The notes beneath the pieces are model-generated. The model saw nothing but the letters and a program-made list of their open reading frames with translations. It did no database searches and had not been told where the DNA came from. A stretch of DNA of 64,000 nucleotides from Actinomycetota bacterium (GTDB lineage Bacteria > Actinomycetota > Acidimicrobiia > Acidimicrobiales > Microtrichaceae). The stretch is taken from assembly GCA_016703525.1 (NCBI GenBank), contig JADJBW010000013.1, positions 96,770 through 160,769 on the forward strand, read 5' to 3'. The position numbers and the translations under genes are program-made. Below are positions 44,119 through 54,216 of the stretch, piece by piece; position 1 is the first letter of the stretch, and each line of letters opens with the position of its first letter.

Positions 44119-45438
44119 TCAGCGGTCGCGCGCCGGGTCCCGCACCTTGGCCGGGTCGAAGAACGGCACAAGGTACTTCGCGTTCACCCGCATCTCGAGG
44201 CCGTCGAAGTTGATGCGGTCCATCACCATGAGCGGGCCTTGAAACCGGAGGTAGTCGAAGGACGAGACCGGGCACAGCACCTCGAACCCTGCCTGCGCGA
44301 GCTCGGCAGCGCGCGGGTCACCGTGCGGCACTCGGAATCCGAACGGGCCGACGAACACGTTGACCGGACCAGTGATCGGCTCGACCTCGGCCTTCCATCG
44401 GGCGATGTCAGATCGGAGTTGCGCGAGCGAGATCGACGCGTCCTTGAAGCGCTGACTGTGCGTGTAGCTATGGCTCGCGAAGCGCCATCCGCTGTCGCGA
44501 TACCGGCCGGCGACGGCGGCAGCGGTGGCAACGAGTTGCGCGTGATCCGCTCGGGCCAGGTCGTTGGTTCTGTAGCCGAGGGCACCGGCGTAGCCCGTCA
44601 CCGCCATGAGGCCGCGGGCGCCCTGGTACGAGAACTCGGGATGATCGAGGATGAACTCGTCGAGCAGCGGCATGACGTCGCCGTCACGGGTGACGGCCTC
44701 GCTCCCGTCGAGTTGACGCATGACCGTGCCACCCACACCACGATCGTCGACACCCAGCCGCAGTGGGAACCCGTCGTCCTCCATGTAGGGGTAGTAGTTC
44801 ACGTCATCGATCGAGATGACGAGTGGCTTGCGCCCGGGTGGGAGCTTCAGCACGGCCGGTGTCGGCGTCCCGGCGGCGTCGACATCGAAGAGGTCCTCGA
44901 TGTCGATGAGCATCCAGCCGCGTTCAAGGAGCGAGTCGAGAATGCGCGCGAACTCGTCGCGGGTCGTCATCCATTCCTGGTAGCCGGCCGAATCGCCGTC
45001 ATGATCGAACGCTTTCGCCGGGTCGATCACGAGCGAATGGAAGAAGGCGTGGCGCGGGCGCTCCTCGGTCGGAACGGCGTCGGAGGCCTGCTGTTCGAAC
45101 ACGTCAACGGCGTGTGCGCGGCGCGTCACGTCACGATCACGGGGGTAGCTCACCGCAGCGGCGTCGAGCGCCCTGCGCGCTGCGGCCCAGTCGTGTGCGG
45201 TCGTGGCCACATCGGCAGCACGAAGCAGCCCACCGAGTTCGGACTCGCTCATCGGTGGGATCGTCGTAGTGGATGTGGCAGTGCGCCCCGACCCTCCCTC
45301 GGCGCTATCGGACCCGGGATCGTGATCACCCGAGCACGCTCCGAACACTCTCACCAACGCCACGACGAGCACCGCCGCCACCACCGTCACTCGGCGACGT
45401 CGGATGATCGAGGCACTCGGGGATCGAGCGGCGCCCAT
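44119..45438 (-). CDS. Polysaccharide deacetylase-like lipoprotein
   Basis: 439 aa from an ATG at 45438. Leader IIRRRRVTVVAAVLVVALVRVFGAC with a lipobox-like Cys near residue 34, then a Ser/Thr/Gly linker. An N-terminal helical part (about 65-130) precedes the NodB-like domain: LVISIDDVNYYPY (metal-binding DD), a long insertion, then WRFASHSYTHSQRF (HxxxH metal site) and FVGPFGFRVPHGD. These are the elements of a metal-dependent carbohydrate esterase 4. Probably deacetylates a cell-wall or capsule glycan outside the membrane. Confidence 0.85.
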   Translation of the reverse strand: MGAARSPSASIIRRRRVTVVAAVLVVALVRVFGACSGDHDPGSDSAEGGSGRTATSTTTIPPMSESELGGLLRAADVATTAHDWAAARRALDAAAVSYPRDRDVTRRAHAVDVFEQQASDAVPTEERPRHAFFHSLVIDPAKAFDHDGDSAGYQEWMTTRDEFARILDSLLERGWMLIDIEDLFDVDAAGTPTPAVLKLPPGRKPLVISIDDVNYYPYMEDDGFPLRLGVDDRGVGGTVMRQLDGSEAVTRDGDVMPLLDEFILDHPEFSYQGARGLMAVTGYAGALGYRTNDLARADHAQLVATAAAVAGRYRDSGWRFASHSYTHSQRFKDASISLAQLRSDIARWKAEVEPITGPVNVFVGPFGFRVPHGDPRAAELAQAGFEVLCPVSSFDYLRFQGPLMVMDRINFDGLEMRVNAKYLVPFFDPAKVRDPARDR

Positions 45439-45827
45439 CTGCCGAGCACCGCGGGGAACTCGGCCAAACGTGCCCCGACTGCTCACGCAGCCGCCCACGC
45501 GAACGCAGCGGCGAGGCCGCTCACACGTGCTCCACGGGGTTGGCGTGTCCGCGCCACAGAGGAAGCGTACGCCAGTCGCTTTGTCTCGCCCTTGTCGGTT
45601 CGCTCGTTTGCATGCCTCCGCTGTCGGCGGATCGGCGTCGACGCAGGCGGGCACCGGCGTGGCATGCGTGTCGCCATCCTGCCTCGCACAATCCCGGCGA
45701 CGTCATGGGCCCTCGAAACGGGGCGCTCGCGCCGCGGCGCAATCCGTAGCCTCTACAACCGGGCATCGCGACCGCTCAGCTCCGCCACGCCACGCCACGC
45801 CACGCCCACGACCGACAAGGACCTGCC
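45439..45827. other. Intergenic region between divergent genes
   Basis: 389 bp between the deacetylase and DUF6204-like starts. Only a short CACGC repeat (about 45786-45807) stands out; no RNA gene, operator or open frame with coding character is seen. Confidence 0.4.
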
Positions 45828-46175
45828 ATGCCACATATCTACCGAGCCGTCGTGCGAGGCGAGTTCGACGGGCTCTCGGCCGAGCTCACCGAGCAGTTGC
45901 GGCGAGAGGCCCCCGAGCATGACATCTTCCCTCAGCTCGTACACGGCCGAGGGCACCTCACGTTCGACGACAGTCTCCACGCCTTCTCATTCCGGTTCGA
46001 GGTGCGCGAGCCGGACGGCGAACGAAGCGAGGATGCATGCCGGGTGGCAGCGCAGGACGAAGCGCTGCGACGGGCGAGGGCGTACCTCGATGGCCGCAGC
46101 ATCGGCTCGAAGCGACTCCGGGCGAGCGTCACCAACATGGCCGACATGTGGCGGCGGCCATCGCGCGACTCGTAG
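45828..46175 (+). CDS. Small DUF6204-like protein
   Basis: 115 aa from the ATG at 45828. It reads as one compact alpha/beta domain: IYRAVVRGEFDGLSAELTEQL at the N-terminus, GHLTFDDSLHAFSFRFEVREP, then a helix DEALRRARAYLDGRSIGSKRL and TNMADMW. This pattern fits the DUF6204 family of small actinobacterial proteins; function unknown. Terminated by a good hairpin facing the recQ gene. Confidence 0.7.
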   Translation: MPHIYRAVVRGEFDGLSAELTEQLRREAPEHDIFPQLVHGRGHLTFDDSLHAFSFRFEVREPDGERSEDACRVAAQDEALRRARAYLDGRSIGSKRLRASVTNMADMWRRPSRDS

Positions 46176-46185
46176 CTCAGCGGCG

Positions 46186-46208
46186 CGGCCTCGGCGCCGA
46201 CGAGGCCG
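46186..46208. terminator. Hairpin between convergent genes
   Basis: CGGCCTCG (46186-46193) and CGAGGCCG (46201-46208) form a perfect 8-bp stem with a 7-nt loop, between the DUF6204-like stop (46175) and the recQ stop (46222). Confidence 0.65.
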
Positions 46209-46221
46209 ATCGGACTTGCCT

Positions 46222-48267
46222 TCAGCCTCCCGTGTCGGCTGCAAACAGCGGAAGCACGGCTTCGCAGCCGGCCTGTCGGAGCAAGGACGCGACCACCGTG
46301 ACCGTCCAGCGCGACCCGACCGTGTCGTCAACGAGGAGCACCGGGCTCGACGGCACCACGCCTGCGAGTTCGAACGCACCGCGAACGTTGGCGAGCTGTT
46401 GGAGACTGTTGTTCATCGAGGCTTGTGGCACCCCGTCGGCCGCTCGCCGAACCACCGATCGAACCGTCAGGCCCAAGGCCGCCGCCACGCGCTGCGCGAG
46501 GTCCTCCACCAAGCCGGGCCGCCTCGCCGACGGCACGAAGGTCACCCACGTCGGGGCCGACCGCGATCGCCACGTGCTTCGCGCTGCCTCCGCGAGCGCG
46601 TTCACCACGGCATCGCCGAATCGGCCGGCCTCGACGCCGGCACGAACCAGGTCGCCCCAGCCGCCGTCGTCCCACCGGCAGAGTGCCCGACCGGGCTCGG
46701 GCTGCTGGTCCGCAGGAATGCGCCCGCCCCCGACCCACATCTTGCGTGGTTCGACCGCGAGCGGCTGCGATCGCAGGTACTGACGCGCCACCTCGGCGAG
46801 CGCGGGGTCGGCGGTGCTCGGCAAGGCCGGTCCCGCGCACAGATCGCACACGCCGCACGGCTGAGGTTCGGGATCGTCGAGCAGCTTCTGCAGGAAGGCC
46901 ATGCGGCACCCCGCCGCATCGGAGGCGTACGCCCGCATCTGCCCCTGTTCGTCGCGTCGCAGCGCAGTGATCGCCTCGACCCGCTCAGCGTCGTAGGCCC
47001 ATGGCGCTGCGGCGCGACGGTACTTCCGGCCCTCGGCGACGATGGCGCCGTCGACTTCGAGGTTCTTCAGGAGAATGGCCATGCGCGTGGGGCGCACGTT
47101 GACCGCTGTCTGCAGTTCGGTGTCTTTCACCCAGTCACCGCGTTCGTCGAGGATGCGCAGTACCTCCTCGGCGTCGACCTTGGAGGGAAACGCCGTGGAG
47201 ATGAACCAGTCTTGGATCTGACGGTCTTCGGTTCCACACAGCAACACGCCTGTGGATCGGTCGAGCTGTCGGCCGGCGCGCCCGACCTGCTGGTAGTACG
47301 CGATCGGCGAGCCGGGCGACTGGTAGTGGATCACGAAGGACAGGTCGGGCTTGTCGAATCCCATACCCAGCGCCGAGGTGGCGGCGACCACCTTGACCTC
47401 GTTCGCGAGGAGTTGCTGTTCGAGCGCTTCTCGGCCGTCGGAATCGCCGGTGTAGACGCCCGCGGCCACGCCGTGACGACCGAGCCACTCGGCCACCTGC
47501 TCGGCGTCGCGTTTGGTCAAGCAGTAGACGATGCCCGTGCCGTCGAGTTGGGGCACCACGTGGGCGAGCCAGGCGAGGCGGTCGGCGGCCGAGGGCAAAT
47601 CGACCACCTGCAATGCCAGCCCGTCGCGCCCGAGCGCCCCGCGCGACACCAACAGGTTGGTGCCGAGCTGCGCCGCGACGTCGTCGACGACGCGGTTGTT
47701 GGCTGTGGCCGTACAGGCCAGCACCGGCACGTCGCTGCTGAGGGTGTCGAGCACGTGACGAATACGCCGGTAGTCGGGGCGGAAGTCGTGACCCCAGTCG
47801 CTGATGCAATGCGCCTCGTCGATCACCACCAGACCCGAGCTGGGACCGACCTGGTCCATGACCCGCTCGCGGAAACCTCGGTTCGCGAGCCGCTCGGGCG
47901 AGATCAACAACAGGTCGATGTCGCCGCCGTCGAGCCGCCCGACCACATCGTCCCAGTGGTCGGTGTTCGTCGAGTTGATGGTGGCGGCGCGCACGCCCAT
48001 GCGCTCAGCCGCCTCGATCTGGTTGCGCATGAGGGCGAGCAGGGGCGACAGGATGATCGTCGGCCCCGAACCGCGCGCCCGGAGCAGACGGGTCGCGATG
48101 AAATACACCGCGCTCTTCCCCCACCCCGTTCGCTGGACCATGAGGACGCGACGTCGGTCGGCCACGAGCGCGGTGATCGCCTCGAGCTGGTCGGGCCGAA
48201 ACCGCGCGTCGGCACGGCCCGTCAGGGCCTCGAGGTGTGCGAGCGCTTCGTCCGCCAGATCGTGCAT
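46222..48267 (-). CDS. RecQ-family helicase with C-terminal phosphoribosyltransferase-like domain
   Basis: 681 aa from an ATG at 48267 (a TTG 30 nt upstream is an alternative). RecQ helicase: FRPDQLEAITAL (motif 0), QRTGWGKSAVYF (Walker A), VVIDEAHCISDWGHDFRPDYRRI (DEAH and aromatic loop), LACTATA, GTGIVYCLTKRDAEQVA, and YYQQVGRAGR (motif VI). Zn-binding Cys follow (CRMAFLQKLLD, CGVCDLC). The C-terminal ~200 residues lack HRDC and instead carry a PRTase-like segment (GVPQASMNNSLQQLANVRGAF, then PVLLVDDTVGSRWTVTVVASLL, the PRPP-loop pattern seen in ComF-like proteins). Role: DNA unwinding in repair or recombination; the PRTase part may bind nucleotides or DNA ends. Confidence 0.92.
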   Translation of the reverse strand: MHDLADEALAHLEALTGRADARFRPDQLEAITALVADRRRVLMVQRTGWGKSAVYFIATRLLRARGSGPTIILSPLLALMRNQIEAAERMGVRAATINSTNTDHWDDVVGRLDGGDIDLLLISPERLANRGFRERVMDQVGPSSGLVVIDEAHCISDWGHDFRPDYRRIRHVLDTLSSDVPVLACTATANNRVVDDVAAQLGTNLLVSRGALGRDGLALQVVDLPSAADRLAWLAHVVPQLDGTGIVYCLTKRDAEQVAEWLGRHGVAAGVYTGDSDGREALEQQLLANEVKVVAATSALGMGFDKPDLSFVIHYQSPGSPIAYYQQVGRAGRQLDRSTGVLLCGTEDRQIQDWFISTAFPSKVDAEEVLRILDERGDWVKDTELQTAVNVRPTRMAILLKNLEVDGAIVAEGRKYRRAAAPWAYDAERVEAITALRRDEQGQMRAYASDAAGCRMAFLQKLLDDPEPQPCGVCDLCAGPALPSTADPALAEVARQYLRSQPLAVEPRKMWVGGGRIPADQQPEPGRALCRWDDGGWGDLVRAGVEAGRFGDAVVNALAEAARSTWRSRSAPTWVTFVPSARRPGLVEDLAQRVAAALGLTVRSVVRRAADGVPQASMNNSLQQLANVRGAFELAGVVPSSPVLLVDDTVGSRWTVTVVASLLRQAGCEAVLPLFAADTGG

Positions 48268-48318
48268 TCCGAGAACCGTAGGTGTCGGCACCGACAACGA
48301 GGCGGGTCAGGTGTTGGC

Positions 48319-48997
48319 TCAGATGTCGAGGCGGCCGTCTCCGATGTGCACGGTGCGGTCTGCGAAGTGGGTGATCCGGTCGTCGTGGGTGACGACGATT
48401 GCCGCCGTTCTCCGCGACTTCATCTCGTTGCGGATGAGCTCCATGACCTGGATGCCAAGCTTGGAGTCGAGCGCTGGTCGGTTCGTCGAACAGCACCAGC
48501 GCCGGTTCGTTCATCAGCGCTCGACCGATCGCAACGCGTTGGCGCTGTCCGCCGGACAGCTGATCGGGAAGGTTGTTGCGACGATCCGTCAGTCCGAGCT
48601 CGTCGAGCAACTGGTCCGCCCGGTCGCGCGCCGCCTGGCCGGTCCTGCGACCGAACTCGTCGACGACGAGAAGGTTCTCACGCGCCGTCAAGAACGGGAT
48701 CAGGTTCACCGATTGGAACACGAACCCGATGGTGCTCCGGCGAAACTCGGTGAGCTGCCGGTCGGAGTAGCCGCTGATGCTGGTGCCGGCGACGGTGACC
48801 TCGCCCGATGTCGGGGTGAGAATGCCACCCGCGATGGAACACAACGTCGTCTTGCCCGAACCGGACGGGCCGATCAGGGCGACGATCTCGTCGGACTCCA
48901 CCGTCAGATCGATGTGGGCGAGCGCGACGATCTCATCGTCACCGACCCGGTATGTCTTCGTCACGTCGTCGAGGAGGAGGGCAGGGTGGTCGGTCAT
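48319..48997 (-). pseudogene. MacB/LolD-type ABC ATPase, frameshifted
   Basis: Start ATG at 48997, overlapping the permease stop (48994). Walker A LIGPSGSGKTTLCSIAGG, QLTEFRRSTIGFVFQSVNLIPFL, signature LSGGQRQRVAIGRAL and Walker B ALVLFDEPTSA are in one frame. The rest (LDSKLGIQVMELIRNEM, then IVVTHDDRITHFADRTVHI with the switch His) is in another. At about 48470-48476, AGCGCTCGAC should be AGCGCGCTCGAC: one GC dinucleotide is missing inside the D-loop region. All ATPase motifs are otherwise present. Would energise the two FtsX-type permeases upstream. Confidence 0.9.
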
Positions 48998-50091
48998 GTC
49001 GATGTCCCGATGGCTGATGCTGGGTCAATACGGAGGATGCGTCGCAGCGAGAACGATGCGCCGAGCACGGACGCGAGGAGGAGCAGTGCGAGGGAGGTTC
49101 CAACTCGTGCGGGGGTCAGGGTGAACGGGATGCTGTCGGCTAGCAGCGCCGCCTCGAACGCGATCGAGACCGCACCGGCGATGACGCCGGCGATCAGCGA
49201 CAGGACCACGGCCTGCGTGATGACCGCAGCGAAGATCGATCGGTTGCGGGCACCGATCGCTTTGAGCACGCCGTACAAGCCCACTCGCTCGCCGGTGAGC
49301 AGCGCGAAGAACAGGGCGACGACCGCTGCGGCGATGACAACGGTCAGCCCGATGATCTGCTGCAGCACGCCGCCCCCGGTGTCGGGGATCGCGTCGGCGG
49401 CGGCCGCCCGGGTCACCGTGGTCGTCGACCCGGTCGCCTGGTCGATGCCACCAGCGGTTGCGGCGGGTGTCGACGTGTCGACGACCACGACCTGAGTCGC
49501 ACCCTCGGGAAGCACGGCGTCGGGCTTGTTCGCCGCGACCGCCTCGCGGAGCGACGCCGACGACACGAGCATCGTCGGCTGGGTTTGAAAGCCGATGCCG
49601 TCGGAGAAGCCCGCGACGCGTAGCGGCGTGCGGGCGGCACCCACTCTGATGATGGTGCCCACTCGCACCCCACGGTCGCGCAACGTGGAATCGACCCAGG
49701 CATCCCCGTCGGGCATCGACTCGGGAAGACCGGCGAAGGGGAGGTCATAGCCGACGATCACGACGTCGATGAGGTCCCGAGGCGCAGCGCCGGGCAGGCG
49801 TCCCCCGAGTTGCACCAGTCCGAGCGAACCGGCGGCGATCACGCCGTCGGTCGCGGCAATCGTCGCGACCGCGTCGCCGGGAATCAGGCTCTGGGGTATC
49901 GATTCCTGCGCCGTCGACGAGAAAACGATCAGGTCGGCGCTCTGCGAGCGCAGCAGACCGTCGTTGTTCGCGTTGAGCCCTTCGACCAGGCCGCTCAGGA
50001 GTAGCAGCAACGAGCCGAGCAGGAACAGGATCGCTGTGGCTGCGGCAAACCGACCTGGGCGCCGACGCAGTTCGCGCCATGCGAGCTTCAC
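48994..50091 (-). CDS. FtsX/MacB-type ABC permease
   Basis: 365 aa from a GTG at 50091, after GGGGGAGG and overlapping the previous stop. One N-terminal membrane helix (RFAAATAILFLLGSLLLLLSGLVEG), a periplasmic MacB_PCD-like domain (about residues 40-235), then three helices typical of FtsX: IIGLTVVIAAAVVALFFALL, AAVITQAVVLSLIAGVIAGA and TSLALLLLASVLGASFS. The conserved ERVGLYGVLKAIGA coupling segment is present. Partner of the ATPase and the second permease; likely acts in lipoprotein, peptide or drug export. Confidence 0.92.
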   Translation of the reverse strand: MKLAWRELRRRPGRFAAATAILFLLGSLLLLLSGLVEGLNANNDGLLRSQSADLIVFSSTAQESIPQSLIPGDAVATIAATDGVIAAGSLGLVQLGGRLPGAAPRDLIDVVIVGYDLPFAGLPESMPDGDAWVDSTLRDRGVRVGTIIRVGAARTPLRVAGFSDGIGFQTQPTMLVSSASLREAVAANKPDAVLPEGATQVVVVDTSTPAATAGGIDQATGSTTTVTRAAAADAIPDTGGGVLQQIIGLTVVIAAAVVALFFALLTGERVGLYGVLKAIGARNRSIFAAVITQAVVLSLIAGVIAGAVSIAFEAALLADSIPFTLTPARVGTSLALLLLASVLGASFSLRRILRIDPASAIGTST

Positions 50092-51208
50092 CGGCCTGCA
50101 CCTCCCCCGCTTGCGGCCCGAATGGGATCGATCGCCAGGACCCTGCGAATCGAGGCGAGGGCCGACACGATGCCCAGCGCCGTCAGAACGGCCACCCAGA
50201 ACCCCACGTTCATCACCTCGAAACGGAGCCGGAGGCTGCCGGTCTTCCCTCGTGACAACAGCGCAAAACCACCGACGGCCATGCCGAGCCCGAGGCCGAG
50301 CACCAACGCCACCTGCACGAGGAGCGCCTGGATCAGGCGCCGGGCCGGTGCACCGAGGGCGCGCAGGAGCACCAGTGAGTTCGCCTTCTGGAAGGTGAGG
50401 ATGAGGAAGAACAGCCCGCACACCAGCGGCACGACGAGACCGAAGAGCACGAGGATCACCGTGAACGACTGCTTGATCGACTCGATGCCGGGGTTGAGCT
50501 CAGCGGCGTCGGCGCGTGACAGCGCGTCGATCGACTCGTCGGCACGGTTCAGGCTCGCGGTGAGCTCGGCGATCGTCGTCCCGCGAGCCGGGGACACGCC
50601 CAACACGTTGGGGGTGTCCAGCGTGGCCGTCGGGTTCCGGGTCCGCAGCACCGTGAGGTAGGTCTCGGCGGTCGTGAACAGGGTGGGCAACACGTTGATG
50701 CCGACGTCGTCGGCGAGGCCGACCACCTCGAGATCGATGCCGGCGGGCTGCACCGTCACCGTCGACCCGATCCCGAATCCGTCCTCCTCGTTGCCGGCGT
50801 TCGCGACCGCCTCGCCGGCCGATCTCGGCATCCGTCCCTCGATCAGGTCGCCCGGACCGCCAAGGTCGGGTTCGGCGTATCCGAGCACCGACGTCGCCTG
50901 GGTGTCGCCACCGGCTTCGATGGGGAACGTCCCTGGTAGATCGGCGCGATGGCATCGACCCCCTCGGTCGCCCGCACCTTCTCCTCCAACTCGGGACTCA
51001 CGGTGCTGCTCTGCGGAAACCGACGGCCGTCGACGTTGAACACGAGTACGGCCGCTGTCTGGTTTCGGACGCCACCCACGAACTGCCGGATCAGCGAGTT
51101 CTGAATCGCCGACTGGAACAGGATCAGAAACGCGAGCAGCGCGACGGCTGCGATCAGCAGACCGAAGCGGACCTTTGCTCTTCGGATCTCACGGAGGGCC
51201 AGAAACAC
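50088..51208 (-). pseudogene. FtsX/MacB-type ABC permease, frameshifted
   Basis: Start GTG at 51208, preceded by GAGGAGAG. The first frame has ALREIRRAKVRFGLLIAAVALLAFLILF and VFNVDGRRFPQSS, ending near APIYQG. The second frame resumes with FPIEAGGDTQATSVLGYAEPD and carries the rest, including SFTVILVLFGLVVPLVCGLFF, FQKANSLVLLRALGAPARRLI and FWVAVLTALGIVSALASI. One base is missing near 50931-50935 (CAGGGACGTTCC should be CAGGG-N-ACGTTCC). First gene of the three-gene export set. Confidence 0.9.
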
Positions 51209-51525
51209 GACCCACTCTCCTCGCTGGACGGGCCGCAACCCGAACCGAGGCCAGTGCCCGACGGGCGCCTCGGGAACGAGTTGGACCGAGTTGGAACGAT
51301 GGTGCACCTGTCTTTCGGCCGCGCCCACCGGTTCGGATGCACCCTCTTGCCCGATGGGTGGCATCGACCGGCCGGCGGCGCGTCACCGGTCGTCGACGCG
51401 CTGCCGCCGACTCGGCTCGCGACGGCCGCCGACGCGTGCGGCGGACCGAAGCGAGCGCTCGTAGCGGGGATCGATCCCCAGCGGCGTCGGCGTGATGATC
51501 GACGGCCGATGCCTATCCTGCGCTC
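51209..51525. other. Intergenic region between divergent genes
   Basis: 317 bp separating the permease operon from the 896-aa lipoprotein gene. No coding signal or clear regulatory motif is seen. Confidence 0.4.
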
Positions 51526-54216
51526 GTGCCTGGGGTCCGGTTTCGAACCACTGTCGGTTCGCCGACTGCCGACGACCAGACGCCGCGCTCGTCGCGCCTT
51601 CGGCGACGATCTGCGGGCGTGTTGGCAGGGGCGGCGCTTGTGGCCACGTCCGTGCTCGGCGGATGCGGCGAGGGCTCACCGACCACGCTCCCCCACCGAT
51701 CCTGTCGCGGGCTCCACCCCGTGGATGTCGACGCTGTCGTCGTCGCGAGCGACGACCCGGCCGCGCCCGTCGGAACCCTGCGCCACGCCGTTTGGTCGCT
51801 CTCGTGCTTCGACGACGAGGACCCCGACATCGACGCCGAGTGGCCGGACCTTCTGGGCGTGGGCATCGCTCCCGCCCGTGCGGCTCAGCCGATCGGGTGC
51901 GGTGACGGCGAACGGGCGTCGCTGTTCGAAGCGGTCTCACACAACGACGAGTCGGCGGTGTTCTCACCCGGCGAAAGGACGATCGGCTGGTTCGTGACCG
52001 ACGCGCTCGACGACGGGTGTGACCCGTCGCGCGGGGTTCGGTGGGAGTTCAACGCGTTCGTCCGCCGCGAGGTCGGCGGCGCCGGCCAGCCCGACTTCGT
52101 TCCCTCCGGCGCAGTCACGGCGGCGGTGGTGTCGGGCCCAGCGCTCCCCGTCGACGGCCCCGCAACCATCACGCTCGAATGGGACGAGTGCACCGGCTTC
52201 TGCAGCATCCATTTGCGCGTCACCACGCCGGATGCGGCCGACGCCCCATCGACCGTTCCCGTGGTCGAACCGAGGCTCACGTTGGCAACGTTGGGCGAGT
52301 TCGATCCCTACGGCGGTCCGATCGAACTCGAACCGATCGACGGATGCATGACGGAGTTCGGGAACCGACAGCGAACGGCGTGGATCTCGCCCACCGGGGG
52401 AACGACCTTCGCGTCCGCGACCGGGATGCGGCTCGAACTCCCCGCCGCCGTCGCGTCGGGGCTCGGCGCCGACACCTGGACCTGTACCGCCGAGCAACGA
52501 GCGCTCGCCGGCGCGCCGTACCAAGCAATCGAAGCGACGATCGTCGATCATCGCGGATTCGACCCGCCCGGCGAAACGCTCCCGACCCGACCTGCGATCG
52601 ACGTCGACATCGCGCCGCTCGGCAGCGACGACGCCTCGCTCGCCGCCGACGTGAGCATCGGCCGCGGGGAGCGGCTCGATCGGCTCGACCGCACCAACCA
52701 TCGAACCGAGTACGCCCTTGCCGAGTTCGGGCCGTTCGTCGTCGTCGGCCTCGTCGCCGTCGCGCTGGCGATGCGATCGGCGCGCCGGACGCGGCGGCTC
52801 GGCAGGCTCGTCGCCGACGAGCGCGATGTCGCGGCGCTGGTCGCCGAGGCGTGTCGCAACGAGGCCGAACGGTCTCGCGCCGCGAGGACCCAACTCGCGG
52901 TGGTGCGCAGTATCGGGGCCCGAGCGATCGTCGTCGAGATCGCCGCACTCGTGCCGTTGCTCCTCGTGTCGCGCCTTGTCGGTTCGCCTCGCCTCGATGA
53001 CGCCGTCATGCGCACGCTCGTGGCGTTCGTCGGGTTGGGATTCGTCATGGCGGTCGCGGGCCCGATCTCGCTGTGGGCCGCGCGGTCGATGCGAACGAAG
53101 CGGACCGCGGCGATCCGGCGGTTGGTCGACCGAGAGATCGCCGAGCCCACGACCGACCTCGATGTCGCGGCGGTGATGGTTGCCGTCATCGACGAGCTCG
53201 ACGAGTTGCCGTCGGACACGATCCTTCAGTCGGTCGGCCGTGGTGAGGGAGTAAGGACGGCGAGCGTCGCCGATGACTTCGCTGCGGCGACGGCGATCGG
53301 CCAGGAATTGGTGCGCGTCGTGAGCGATGCACGTCCCACCGGACCGAAACCCCACATCGACCGGTTCGCACCGAAGACGGTCGCGTCCGAGGAGTTCGTC
53401 GCATGGCTCAGGCGTTGTCGCCTGATCGACATGCTCGCGTCGGTCGCAGAGCCGAGCCCCGACTCGGATGTACTCGTCGGTCCGCCGGATCGTCACACCC
53501 CCCGCATCGGGCTCGTCGCCGCCGACCACGACCAGGAGAGCGCTCCGATTCCGCTCTACCGTCCCCCCAGCGATGCGGGGATGCCCGATCCCACCCGGCC
53601 CGTCGACCGTGCGCCTCGCGACGTCGGTCCCGAACCGACCGTGACCGCCACGGACATCGCACTCGCCCGCGGCAACCGCGCCGCCTTCGCCATCACGAGC
53701 ATCTTCGTCGGCGGTTCGATCGCGCTGGTCGCGTTCGGGCTGGTCACCGACGCGTCAACGAAGAACGAGCTCCGTGCCGTCGTCGCGCTCGGTGGCGCCG
53801 CCTCCATGGCCTTCCGATTCGCGAAGGGGTGCCTCGATCTGGCGCGGATGCCGTCGCATGCCGTCACCGTCACGAGAGCGGCGATCGACGGCGCCATTAC
53901 ATGGTGGCCGGCTGCCACGCCCGGCGAAGCGACGCGCGTGATCGGCACCACCGTCGCCGACGGCATCGCGGACGGCGACACCGTGTGGATTCGAGCGATG
54001 CCTGGCGCGAGAACCGCTGCTGTCATGAGCGACAAGGGAGTCATCATCGTCCGGTCGGAGCCGGCGCTTCCTCCCGGCGCTCGCCCGGCGCGGCCCCGAA
54101 CGCCTCCGGCTGCTCATCCGCCGGCCCCTCCGCCTCATCGGAACCCGTCGGCCACCCGCCGCGGACAGCGAAAGGGAGCGACCGGCGATAAGCGGCGCGA
54201 TCGGCCGAAGCTCTAG
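51526..54216 (+). CDS. Large membrane lipoprotein of unknown function
   Basis: 896 aa from a GTG at 51526. The N-terminus has an Arg-rich stretch and a hydrophobic segment ending in a lipobox-like SVLGGCGEG (Cys near residue 48). Residues ~50-390 are an extracytoplasmic region rich in Cys, Asp and Pro (DECTGFCSIHLRVT). Membrane segments follow near 400-420 (FGPFVVVGLVAVALAMRS), 470-490 (VVEIAALVPLLLVSRLVG), 505-530, 725-750 and 765-780. The tail is Pro/Arg/Lys-rich (about 845-896). No family recognised. Its stop overlaps the stop of the convergent kinase gene. Confidence 0.7.
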   Translation: MPGVRFRTTVGSPTADDQTPRSSRLRRRSAGVLAGAALVATSVLGGCGEGSPTTLPHRSCRGLHPVDVDAVVVASDDPAAPVGTLRHAVWSLSCFDDEDPDIDAEWPDLLGVGIAPARAAQPIGCGDGERASLFEAVSHNDESAVFSPGERTIGWFVTDALDDGCDPSRGVRWEFNAFVRREVGGAGQPDFVPSGAVTAAVVSGPALPVDGPATITLEWDECTGFCSIHLRVTTPDAADAPSTVPVVEPRLTLATLGEFDPYGGPIELEPIDGCMTEFGNRQRTAWISPTGGTTFASATGMRLELPAAVASGLGADTWTCTAEQRALAGAPYQAIEATIVDHRGFDPPGETLPTRPAIDVDIAPLGSDDASLAADVSIGRGERLDRLDRTNHRTEYALAEFGPFVVVGLVAVALAMRSARRTRRLGRLVADERDVAALVAEACRNEAERSRAARTQLAVVRSIGARAIVVEIAALVPLLLVSRLVGSPRLDDAVMRTLVAFVGLGFVMAVAGPISLWAARSMRTKRTAAIRRLVDREIAEPTTDLDVAAVMVAVIDELDELPSDTILQSVGRGEGVRTASVADDFAAATAIGQELVRVVSDARPTGPKPHIDRFAPKTVASEEFVAWLRRCRLIDMLASVAEPSPDSDVLVGPPDRHTPRIGLVAADHDQESAPIPLYRPPSDAGMPDPTRPVDRAPRDVGPEPTVTATDIALARGNRAAFAITSIFVGGSIALVAFGLVTDASTKNELRAVVALGGAASMAFRFAKGCLDLARMPSHAVTVTRAAIDGAITWWPAATPGEATRVIGTTVADGIADGDTVWIRAMPGARTAAVMSDKGVIIVRSEPALPPGARPARPRTPPAAHPPAPPPHRNPSATRRGQRKGATGDKRRDRPKL

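Noticed and set aside
44059..48753. A 1564-codon plus-strand open frame.
   Set aside because: It lies antisense to the deacetylase, recQ and ABC ATPase genes, has no recognisable domain, and also runs over the DUF6204-like gene in another frame.
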